Source: Lumbricus rubellus
Taxonomy: Eukaryota; Annelida; Clitellata; Crassiclitellata; Lumbricidae
Assembly (NCBI GenBank): GCA_945859605.1
Contig: OX243821.1
Location: 16,032,899 to 16,096,898, forward strand
Reading direction: 5' to 3'
DNA length: 64,000 nucleotides
The notes under the pieces: generated by a model
Database searches by the model: none
Told to the model about the DNA's origin: nothing
What the model saw: only the letters and a program-made list of their open reading frames with translations
Part shown: positions 54,693-64,000 of the stretch, one piece after another
Layout of the letters: the number at the start of each line of letters is the position of its first letter
Numbering within the stretch: position 1 is the first letter of the stretch
Program-made: the position numbers and the translations under genes

Positions 54693-56100
54693 CAGTGTTT
54701 AATCTAGTCCCCCTCCGCTGGGGGGGGGAATTCAGGTGTTTTTTGGGGGGAGACAATTAAGCGTCCGAAGGACGCTCGTGAGGTGCGTAGCGCCGAGACT
54801 GGGAGGGGGAGGGGTATGAGGAGAGGGATGTGCCCCCTCCCCATCAGAAACTTTTTGAATTTCCACATTGCAATGGCAGCATTTTAAGGTGTCATCTTGA
54901 CAAAATAGCTTTACTTTTTCAGAGCCTCATCAGAAACTTTTTGAATTTCCACATTGCAATGGCAGCATTTTAAGGTGTCATCTTGACAAAATAGCTTTAC
55001 TTTTTCAGTGCTTTTATGAGTGGCCTAAGACTTGAATAAATATATGCAATACTTTAAAAATATTTTTACGGGAGTTTCCACACTGTTGTAGTATCATTGA
55101 AGATGCATGCCATTTTAGCAAAATAACTCCAGTATTTCAGTACTGATACAAAGTGTTTTAGGATTTCAATATTATATATATATATATATATATATAAATA
55201 TATTAGGCCTATGTAATTATAATTACAATAAAAATATCTTTATGTATCGAGCTCAGCAGCTCAGTTCTGTTGTTGCTGGGTTATTCTAATGAATAACTTC
55301 AGACGCGAATATAAGAGTAGGCCTACTTACATAAGCTGACTTTTCAGCACTATAATCAGCTTATCCCTGTTTGTCAAAATGGTCCTGAATTGCTGACCAA
55401 GATACATTTTCTGAAATGATATTTAATGGTACACAAATCAACCAAGAACTAATAAACTACCGGTACCAAAATCGGGAAGCCACGTGTAGTATTGATGTTT
55501 GTTTTACTAGGTATTCAAATAATAGGACCAAAACATTTTGAAATTTTACAGTTTAAAAGTCGAAGGATAGCACTGGAGAGAAGTCATTCAGTTGTACAAA
55601 AATAATGCATTGTAGAAATATTAACAGTAGGGTATAGCCTACTCATTTTAGCAGGATTGTGTCATATATTATAGGCCTAATAGTAGGCCTAAATAACTAC
55701 TATAACAACAAAATAGTAAATAATATTACAGTATATTATTAAAACAGTTCATGTAGGCCCACTGCGATGATGTAAACAGCAACTAAAAACTATTATCATT
55801 TTGGCAAATATTTATGCATCTCTGGTTATATTTAGGCAAAAATAGTGTTTATACAAATATATACAGTAAGTTATACTCATTGCAACATGATAGTATCATA
55901 TATTATAGTAGTAAATAGTATCATTATAATCATATAATAGTAAATAATATCATGATATATTATAACACTTCGTGTAAAACAATGATGAAAACAGTATTTA
56001 AAAAAACAATACCATTTTGTGAAATTTTTCTGGGGGGGGGAAATGTCGATCCTGGGGGGGGGGGAATATTCCTCCCCAGAGACGTCTAGATTAAACACTG
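54693..56100. mobile_element. hAT-like element, 1.4 kb
   Basis: Perfect ends CAGTGTTTAATCTAG and CTAGATTAAACACTG, with GGTGTTGGG on both sides (54684-54692 and 56101-56109; 8 or 9 bp, ambiguous). Poly-G blocks lie inside both ends. An 81-bp segment is duplicated exactly (54842-54922 and 54928-55008). No transposase seen. Confidence 0.85.
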
Positions 56101-56388
56101 GGTGTTGGGGGAGTTTCTCACTTACAATCAGTCAGTGAGTGGATTCCTGGACATGAAAAATCACCGAAAATACCACAGGCCATAATTGGAGAATTCATCC
56201 TTTTACTTCTCACAGCATATGCGCGTGTAATACCTCTAATCGTAATGATTCAGATATGTAGAATTCATTTCTGATATAGATTTTGTCATCCTGGGTCATC
56301 TTAAGGTTATATGGTCAAGGTTATTTTGTTCATTTCGCCTCCCCCATTTCTTAATGCATGTAAGAGTGCAATACCTCTAATTATAATC

Positions 56389-56799
56389 ATGGGCGCCTGC
56401 AGACATTTTTGCAGGAGGGGCAAAACACGATGGTCAGTGGTCACGGCTACATTTTTTTAGCAAGAGGTTGAATTTAAAATGTCCAGCAGTTAATTAAGAA
56501 CATGCATGTGCATTTTTCATAAGCGACCTCATAATTAATGTAGGCTACATTTCTCGGTTTCACGTTCGGTATTTTTTAAATATTTAACTTAAATAGTTTC
56601 TTTTGTCGGAAGAAATTTGTAAAACAGTCAAAAAGTAGTAACTAAATAGTACATGTAGGTTTATAAAGGGGCGCAGCAAGTCCGTAGATTTATTGAATGA
56701 ATAAATTATTAAAAACCCAAAAGTAGTCGCTACACAAATAAGTGTCAATTTTCCAGGGGGCAAGTGCCCCCCTCTTGCCCCTATGTGCGGGCGCCCATG
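56389..56799. mobile_element. MITE with CATGGGCGCC inverted ends
   Basis: CATGGGCGCC at the left and GGGCGCCCATG at the right, with GGAGGGGCAA and TTGCCCC mirrored inside. A related fragment (GGAGGGGCAAGACAG...GTGTGCGAGCACC) lies at 35813-35870. The target duplication is not clear. Confidence 0.65.
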
Positions 56800-57065
56800 A
56801 TTACAATGTCATTGTTTCAGGTATGTAGAATTCATTTCTAATATTGTTTTGTCATCCGAGCCTTTTCGAGGGCATCTTAAGGTTATGGAGGTCATGGCCA
56901 TGGCCATTGAGTTCAAACTCAGAAGTAGGCTATAAATTTATGATACGATGCGCTCCGAGTCGCAGGCCTAAAAATTTAATAAATGACATAAAATGATGCA
57001 ATCTGCAAGCATGACGTAGGCCTATAGGCTAATTGTACAAGCCTAGGATACCTATGAAATTCTTC

Positions 57066-57145
57066 GGGAATGGCCAAATCTGAGCAGTACTCTTGAAGAA
57101 GCGCTATATAAATTATTGAATGAATGAATAAATAAATAGGCCTAA
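57066..57145 (+). mobile_element. LINE 3' tail fragment
   Basis: CTCTTGAAGAAGCGCTATATAAATTATT followed by GAATGAATGAATAAATAAAT, matching the 45900 tail. Confidence 0.55.
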
Positions 57146-57575
57146 ATGAATGAATAGTGGACCCACAAAAGGGTTGTAACTATAGTTCAATAACAAACGG
57201 TTACAAACAAATGCTACTATAGGTTTAGTGACTAGTTGCCTTTCTATATTAACTTTTTAAAAGCTGTGGATTTGAAAACAAAGTATTTGAAATACTGCTT
57301 GAAATACACGGAAGTAGGTCTAATCAGGGTCCATGTATTAAATTTATATTTCAACTACGTTCATAAATTGTGTGTTCTGTATGCTATATATATGATGCTT
57401 TCAGAGTGTTTTGTCTTTTAAATAGGCCTACTGATTCCTGTTTAAAAGATAGGGCATAGCCTATGGTTACTTTGAAATTGACACAACAGTCAGTTTGCCA
57501 CCCGAAATAATTTGATTATTCCCTGCTTTTCTTCAACCACCATCAGTTTCTTTTAGAAAAACGTGATTCACTCAG

Positions 57576-58296
57576 GGGGAACGGACATTAGCCCCCCTGG
57601 ACATTAGCCCCCCCCCCGGACATTAGCCCCCCCGGACATTAGCCCCCCGGACATTAGCCCTCCCGAGGTAGGACATTAGCCCCCCCCAGTCATACATTGC
57701 ACATTAGTTTAACATTGTGAGAATATGTTAAAAGGAGGTTTAATATGAAACATTTAAAGGCATTAATTGCAGAACAACTCATTGTGTAAAGTTTCTCATT
57801 AACAAACCTTCGTTGTAGCAAAAGCTGACACTAACAAGTAGGCCTAGTTACTGTAGGTTATACGATTCCCTGCAGTCGTTCATTTCCCTAATGTATTGAA
57901 TCTAATGTTGAAATGAAACGACGCTAATAAGTCTATGAAGCTGAGACGTAGCCTAACTAACTAACGTTAACAAACCTTTGTTGCAGGACACTAAACAAAT
58001 AGACTGTATAGGCCCTACATACGATTCCCAGTCGTTCATTTCGAATACAAGTCTATATGCCTACTGACACAATTAGAACCTAAATGACACTAAGAAGTTT
58101 CGTATGCTGCGGATGCCATTGAAAATTTATCAGTTACGGCACTATTCGATGATTTGCACAATAAGGGGGGGCTAATGTCCGGGGGGCTAATGTCCTAGCA
58201 AAAATCGGGGGGCTAATGTCCGGGGGGGCTAATGTCCGGGGGACTATGTCCGGGAGGGGGGGGGGCTAATGTCCAGGGGGGCTAATGTCCTACACT
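57576..58296 (-). mobile_element. GGACATTA-cluster element, ATTAGC subtype, copy 3
   Basis: GGGGAACGGACATTAGCCCC at the left and GCTAATGTCCTACACT at the right. TTCACTCAG and CTCACTCAG flank it (8 of 9 identical). The interior has ATTAACAAACCTTCGTTGTAG, shared with copy 8, but no telomere-like block. Confidence 0.85.
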
Positions 58297-58418
58297 CTCA
58301 CTCAGATAGCTCTTTCCAATTTCGTGTCTTCAGATTATTCCAACTAATTTCTAGCCAGTTAAAAAACATTATTGGACCCCTTCACTTTGAACGACCACAT
58401 CTGTAATTGTTTCGACAA

Positions 58419-58620
58419 CAGTGATGGGAAGTTTTTAAAATACTAGTATTTAACATAGTATTTTAAATACAATCTAAGTATTTTGTACTTGTATTTTAAA
58501 TACTTTTGTGATCAAGTATTTAGACTTTTACTTAAAATACTATTTTGGTAGTATTTTGATTAAAATTGTGATGATGGTAAAATACTTTTTCAAACTACTT
58601 TTAAATCGCACCAGCTGCAA
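58419..58620 (+). repeat. TAAAATAC-rich segment with hAT-like start
   Basis: CAGTGATGGGAAGTTTTTAA, then many AGTATTTTAAATAC variants in both orientations. The start resembles a hAT end, but no matching right end was found. Confidence 0.4.
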
Positions 58621-58954
58621 TTAGCTAGGTAATATTGCATGCTCAATTGTTCATGCACTATGCTTCTTCCTAACTCAAACAAAGAAGCCATTGAACCGAA
58701 GGACACATTGGCCAGTTAAAATAGGCTGATAGGGTTAGTCATTGTTACGGATGGCTGGGCATGGCTGACCACATGGCGAGCGAAGATAATTACAGGTGTA
58801 TTGTGTTTGGATTGATCTTGGGTGTATTTGATGTATGGTATAGGCACCGTAGGGGAAGAGTTTACGGACCACATGTAGACTACAATTGTAGACATCTATA
58901 TTACATATGTTAGATGTTATCTATCTAGATGTTTATGAATAGAACGTGATAGAG

Positions 58955-59060
58955 GACCTAGAAATGAAGGGCTTGGACATACGAAGAGCAGTGGATAAGA
59001 CCAGAGACAAAGCAACTTGGAGACGTCTTGTAAAGGCCTCATCGTCAGCATGCGCTTGAC
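58955..59060 (+). pseudogene. LINE RT C-terminal fragment
   Basis: Encodes DLEMKGLDIRRAVDKTRDKA, then TWRRLVKAS and a stop, which is the DL...GL....A...DR..WR..V ending of RTE-type elements. Confidence 0.6.
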
Positions 59061-59619
59061 GGAGGAGAAATTGACATATTACATATTCATAAGGCATCAC
59101 TTATATCAAATCGACACGCATATATAATTGTGTTTGGAATCAGTTTGATGTTTGACACCACAATGGCTTCTTCCTATGCTGATAGAGTAGTACTTTGGCC
59201 AGATGTTATCTATCTAGATGTTTATGAATAGAACAAATGAGGATGGCATTAGACGTGTGGATTGGCTGGTGGCAATTCGAACTTCTGTGACTTTGGAACA
59301 GGGCGCAGAATTTCATTACATTGATCTCCATTAATGGATCACTGACTATACAAATGACGAATTACAGCATACAGGAAGACATCTCTAACACTTAGTTGAC
59401 CTGTGTTTGTGTATTCTATTATTATTATTACAAGGGCTAGGCCATTCCAATACCACAGACTTGCAACACTTAGGCCTACTTAAAAATAGCCTAGAGGGTT
59501 TTGCTGATGGAGAGAATTGTGACAGGAAGTCTCAACTTAGCAGACTTTATAATGTAGGCCCTACGTGCGTTGAGCTTTGTTCAGCAATGGAAGAATTTTT
59601 ATCCATACCATTTATTGTG

Positions 59620-60002
59620 GGATATAGGACATTTACCCCCCTGGACATATTCCCCCGGACATATTCCCCCCCGGACATTTACTCCCCGGACGTTTTCCTC
59701 CCGACCTAGGACATTTCCCCCCCCATAAGGGTTACTATTTTTGAATGACTGCACTAACCCTACCACTAACCCTAACCGACCCTCACGATGCCTAACCTGA
59801 CCCTAACCGACCCTCACGACGCCTAATCTGACCCTAACCAACGCTCACGATGCCTAACCTATATGTACAGAGGGGGAAATTGTCCGGGGGAGGGGGTAAA
59901 TGTCCTAGTCAAAAACGGGGGGGAAACGTCCGGGAGGGGGTAATTGTCCGGGGGGATTATGTCCGAGGGGGAATATGTCCAGGGGGTAAATGTCCGGCTC
60001 CC
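59620..60002 (+). mobile_element. GGACATTTA-subtype element, copy 4
   Basis: Starts GGATATAGGACATTTACC and ends AAATGTCCGGCTCCC. TTTATTGTG and TTTATGGTG flank it (8 of 9 identical). The short interior has CTAACCCTAACCGACCCTCA telomere-like repeats. Confidence 0.8.
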
Positions 60003-60229
60003 TTTATGGTGCCAGATTACTAAACACAACTTTATCTAATTCAATGCTTCTAAATTTTAAATTTGAACAAATTACATTGACCATTCTTTCTGCATAAATA
60101 GTAGGCTACCGATATTTTTTATATGCCATTAAATTGTGTGTTTCTGTGGATCTTGATGTCAACAGACTCTGACTAGAACTTGGACCCCATCTCTAGTGTC
60201 TTAGACTCGGACTCGAACATCTTTGGGGT

Positions 60230-60790
60230 AGCCAGACATTTACCCCCCGGACATATTCCCCCCGGACAATTACCCCCGGACAATTACCCCCCGGACGTCC
60301 CCCTCCGGTTTTTGACTAGGACATTTACCCCCGGACATTTACCCTCCTCTGTACATATAGGTAGGCATCGGTAAGGGTCAGGTTAGGCATCGTGAGGGTC
60401 GGTTAGGGTCAGGTTAGGCATCGTGAGGGTCGGTTAGGGTTAGTGATAGGGTTAGTGCAGTCATTCATTAACATAGGTTAGGCATCGTGAGGGTTGGTTA
60501 GGTTCAGGTTAGTCATCGTGAGGGTCTGTTAGGGTGAGGTTAGGCATCGTGAGGGTCGGTGAGGGTCAGGTTAGGCATCGTGAGGGTCGTTTAGCGTCAG
60601 GTTAGACATCGTGAGGGTCGGTTAGGGTTAGTGATAGGGTTAGTGCAGTCATTCATTAACATAATAGGGACCCTTATGGGGGGGTGTTCTAGGTCGGTGG
60701 GGAAAACGTCCGGGGGTAAATGTCCGGGGGATTATGTCCAGGGGATAGTGTCCTGGGGGATAGTGTCCAGGGGGATAATGTCCTAAACCC
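60230..60790 (+). mobile_element. GGACATTTA/ATTATC composite element, copy 5
   Basis: A left cluster (60234-60345) and a right cluster (60683-60790) of inverted monomers enclose a GTTAGGGTCAGGTTAGGCAT array. The ends are not cleanly duplicated, so it may be recombined or overlapped by neighbours. Confidence 0.6.
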
Positions 60791-61072
60791 GATCCTAACC
60801 GACCCTCACGATGCCTAACCTGACCTTTACCGAACCTCACGATGCCTAACCTGAGCCTAACCGACCCTCACGATGCCGAACCTAAACCTAACCAACCCTC
60901 ATGATGCCTAACCTATGCTAATGAATGATTGCACTAACCCTATCACTAACCCTAACCGACCCTCACGATGCCAAACCTGACCCTCATCGACCCTCACGAT
61001 GCCTAACCTGATCCTTACCAACCCTCACGATGCCTAACCTGATCCTTACCAACCCTCACGATGCCTAACCTG
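60360..61072. repeat. Telomere-like 31-bp minisatellite
   Basis: Unit GTTAGGGTCAGGTTAGGCAT plus CGTGAGGGTCG (31 bp), on one strand at 60360-60655 and inverted at 60790-61072. It also occurs at 59750-59870, 62030-62465 and 63808-64000. Confidence 0.88.
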
Positions 61073-61073
61073 G

Positions 61074-61753
61074 GGAACGGACATTATCCCCCCTGGACAT
61101 TATGCCCCCTGACATATCCCCCGATTTTTTTAAGGACATAATTCCCCCGGACAAAATCCCCCCCTTCATGTGCAACTCCTAGAATAGTGCCGCAACGGTA
61201 ACCGATAGAACTTCGAAAGTTCTTAATGTCATTTAACAATACTGACCTTTCCATTCAAAATTAAATTCAATACAGTAGAAAAATGAACGAATGGGAGTCG
61301 TCTACATTAAGTAGCCCTACGAAGGTTTGTTAACGTCATTTGTCCAATTAGTGTCAGTAGGCCTAGAATTAGACCTATTTGTTTAGTGTCTACAAGAAAG
61401 GATTGTTAACGTCAGTTAGGCTACGTCTTGGTAGGCCACTTGTTTTTTATGCGACCACAAAAATTTATAAATTCGCTGAAAAATATTTTCTGACGAAATA
61501 GAAGCGGGATTTTACGCGTGAGGGTCCGTTAGGGCTCAGGTTAGGCGTCGTGAGGGTCGGTTAGGGTTAGTTTTAGGGTTTGTGCAGTCATTCTGCTGAA
61601 AATGAAGCTGGATTGATGAACAATAAGTGTTAATGATACAATAGACTGGGGTGGATAATGTCCTACCCCGGGGGGATAAGGTCCGGGGGGGATAATGTCC
61701 GGGGGGATAATGTCCGAGGGGGATAATGTCCAGGGGGGATAATGTCCTACACC
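61074..61753 (-). mobile_element. GGACATTA-cluster element, copy 6
   Basis: GGGGAACGGACATTATCCCC to GATAATGTCCTACACCC. The interior is a diverged version of copies 1 and 2 (CGTCAGTTAGGCTACGTCT, ATTTTACGCGTGAGGGTC). No target duplication is visible, suggesting rearrangement at one side. Confidence 0.8.
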
Positions 61754-61754
61754 C

Positions 61755-61910
61755 GATGACGATATTGCTGTTGCAGTTTTTGTTGCTATTGTTGTTGTTG
61801 TTGGTGGTGGTGGTGGTTTGGGGTGGTAGATGTTGTGTAGGTGACGATAATTATCGATGATGTTGTTGATGAAAATGGTAGTGGCGGCGGTATTGGTGGT
61901 GTTGGTGGCG
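61755..61910 (+). repeat. GTT/GGT/GAT-rich host tract
   Basis: A trinucleotide-rich sequence that resumes at 62602-62827 and 63572-63675 between element copies; the target into which copies 7, 8 and 9 inserted. Confidence 0.7.
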
Positions 61911-62601
61911 GATGTAGGACATTTTCCCTCTCGGACATATTCCCCCCGGACATATTCACCCCGAACATCTACCCCCTGGACGTTTCCCCCCGACATAGGA
62001 CATCCCCCCATAAGGGTCCCTATTTTTTGAATGACTGCACTAACCCTGTCACTAACCCTAACCGACCCTCACGATGCCTAACCTGAACCTAACCAACCTT
62101 CACGATGCCTATTCTGAACCTAACCAACCCTCACGATGCCTAACCTATGTTAATGAATGACTGCACTAACCCTATACCACTAACCCTAACCGACATTCAC
62201 AATGCCTAACCTGACCCTAACCGACCCTCACGATGCCTAACCTGAACCTAACCAACCCTCACGATGCCTAAGCATGAACCTAACCGACCCTCACGATGCC
62301 TAAGCATGAACCTAACCAACCCTCACGATGCCTAACCTATGTTAATGAATGACTGCACTAACCCTACCACTAACCCTAACCGACCCTCACGATGCCTAAC
62401 CTGACCCTAACCGACCCTTACGATGCCTAACCTAAACCTAACCAACCCTCACGATGCCTAACCTATATGTACAGAGGGAGGAAATTGTCCGGGGGGTAAA
62501 TGTCCTAGTCAAAAACGGGGGAGAAACGTCCGGGGGTTTAATTGTCCGGGGGAATATGTCCGGGGAGGAATATGTCCGGGGGGGGGAATTGTCCGGCTCC
62601 C
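61911..62601 (+). mobile_element. GGACATTTA-subtype element, copy 7
   Basis: GATGTAGGACATTTTCCC to GAATTGTCCGGCTCCC, with GTTGGTGGCG duplicated at 61901-61910 and 62602-62611 (9 or 10 bp). The interior is almost entirely the 31-bp telomere-like repeat. Confidence 0.86.
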
Positions 62602-62827
62602 GTTGGTGGCGGTGGCGGCGATGTTGGTGGTGGTAGTAGTGGTGGTAGATGTCTTGTAGGTGACGATAATGATGATTTTGATGACGATGATGACGATGAT
62701 AATGATGATGATGATGATGACACTGATTATGAGATTGATTTTACTTACTTTTTATGTTTTAACGACGATACTGTAGACGAAGATGATGATAACAATGAAT
62801 ATGATGGTGATGGGGATAAAGATGTTA

Positions 62828-63571
62828 GAGTGTAAGACATTAGCCTCCCCGGACAAAAGCCCCCCCGGACAAAAGCCCCCCGGACATTATCCCCCCCGGA
62901 CAAAAGGCCCCCCATGTGTAAATAATAGAATAGTGCCGTAACTGATGACCTGTCACTAGCATTCATATGCAAAGGAAAGTTCTTAGTGTCACTTAGGTCC
63001 TAATTGTGTCAGTAGGCCTATAGACTTATATTTGAAATGAACGAATGGGAATCGTATGTATAGGGCCTATACAGTCTATTTGTTTAGTGTCCTGCAACAA
63101 AGGTTTGTTAACGTTAGTTAAGCTACGTCTCAGATTCGTAGACTTATTAGCGTCGTTTCCATTCAAAATTAGATTCAATACATTAGAGAAATTAACGACT
63201 GGGAATCGCATACAGTAAGTAGGCCTACTTGCTAGTGTCAGTTTTGGCTACAACGAAAGTTTGTTAACGTCAGTTAGCTACGTTTGAGCTTTGTAGACCT
63301 GTCAGCATCGTTTCCATTAAAACTTTTTTTTACACCTGTGAGAGACTTTGCACAATGAGTTGTTCTACAACAGTACTAATGACTTTAAATGTTTTATAAT
63401 ATGCATATTAAAACTTCAATTAACGTAGCATATTCCAACAATGTTAAACTAATGTGCAATGTATGACTGGGGGCTAATGTCCTATCTCGGGGGCTTTTGT
63501 CTGGGGGGCTAATGTCCGGTGGGGCTTATGTCCGGGGGTGTTTTGACCGGGGGGGGCTAATGTCCGTTCCC
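62828..63571 (+). mobile_element. GGACATTA-cluster element, ATTAGC subtype, copy 8
   Basis: GAGTGTAAGACATTAGCC to GCTAATGTCCGTTCCC, flanked by AAGATGTTA and AAGATGTTC (8 of 9 identical). The interior is related to copy 3 in reverse orientation. Confidence 0.85.
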
Positions 63572-63675
63572 AAGATGTTCATGAACGGAATGACGATGGA
63601 GCTGATGATGACGATGATGATGATGAAGGCGATGAAGACGCTGATTACGATGATGATGATGATACTTATTATTCC

Positions 63676-64000
63676 GGGAGCCGGACATTTACCCCCTGGA
63701 CATATCCCCCCCCGGACATATTCCCCCCGGACATTTACCCTTCCGGACGTTTTCCCCCCGTTTATGACTAGGACATTTACCCCCCGGACAATTTCCCCCC
63801 TCTATGTACATATAGGTTAGGCATCGTGAGGGTCGGTTAGGATCAGGTTAGGCACCGTGAGGGTCGGTTAGGGTCAGGTTAGGCATCGTGAGGGTCGGTT
63901 AGGGTTAGTGATAGGGTTAGTGCAGCCATTCATTAACATAGGTTAGGCATCGTGAGGGTCGGTTAGGTTCAGGTTAGGCATCGTGAGGGTCGGTTAGGGT
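63676..64000 (-). mobile_element. GGACATTTA-subtype element, copy 9 (cut by window end)
   Basis: Starts GGGAGCCGGACATTTACC, then an inverted monomer cluster to 63795, then GTTAGGGTCAGGTTAGGCAT repeats running off the window. Confidence 0.8.

Noticed and set aside
58419..58620. Possible hAT element beginning CAGTGATGGG
   Set aside because: No inverted right end or 8-bp duplication was found in the window, so only a repeat is reported.
59407..59709. 100-codon frame starting MCILLLLLQGLGHS
   Set aside because: No recognisable domain or splice context, and its end runs into the GGACATTTA cluster of copy 4; could be unidentified element sequence.
36595..64000. Search for a kinase belonging to receptor B
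   Set aside because: No glycine loop, [15 protein letters not shown] or SxxRPxF motif could be seen in any frame; a diverged or very short exon could still be missed by eye.

Overview
The window is eukaryotic nuclear DNA, most likely from an invertebrate deuterostome such as an echinoderm or hemichordate. Exons are short (84-595 bp), with GT-AG junctions and conserved phases. Introns are long and full of microsatellites, tRNA-derived SINEs, non-LTR retrotransposons and hAT-type MITEs, and the palindrome TAGGCCTA is dispersed throughout. The species is not resolved from sequence alone.

Positions 1-36594 hold two tandem, same-strand genes for single-pass receptors. I built both by hand from splice signals, phase continuity and mutual similarity. 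Receptor A (2014-16127, cut at its 5' end by the window edge) has 15 exons that join into one open frame of 937 codons plus stop. They encode the end of a beta-rich, galactose-binding-like domain, a laminin-EGF-like module, about three IPT/TIG domains, a transmembrane helix and a complete MET/RON-class tyrosine kinase with a tyrosine-rich tail. Receptor B (21679-36594) has 10 exons that join into 628 codons plus stop. They start with a signal peptide and repeat the same ectodomain exon by exon: five exon pairs have identical or near-identical lengths and every compared phase matches. B stops 19 residues after the membrane helix. No kinase exon is recognisable in the remaining 27 kb, so B looks like a kinase-less, possibly decoy, paralogue.

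Positions 36595-64000 are gene-poor and repetitive: a 130-190 bp CTGT-rich satellite (37850-39970), higher-order copies of it with segmental duplications (to about 53 kb), long ACAT/ATGT arrays, a broken non-LTR retrotransposon (46738-49046), several hAT-like elements with 8-9 bp target duplications, and a MULE-like element carrying a FLYWCH motif at 33929-34907.

The most unusual mobile DNA is a family of about nine copies (48035-64000) whose two ends are clusters of inverted 15-18 bp monomers of the type GGACATTATCCCCCC. Several copies are flanked by 8-10 bp (typically 9 bp) target duplications, and some carry a 31-bp telomere-like internal repeat. One copy interrupts a reverse transcriptase gene cleanly, so its ends can be read to the base.

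Long uninterrupted reading frames in this window are mostly frames through simple repeats, and I did not call them as genes.
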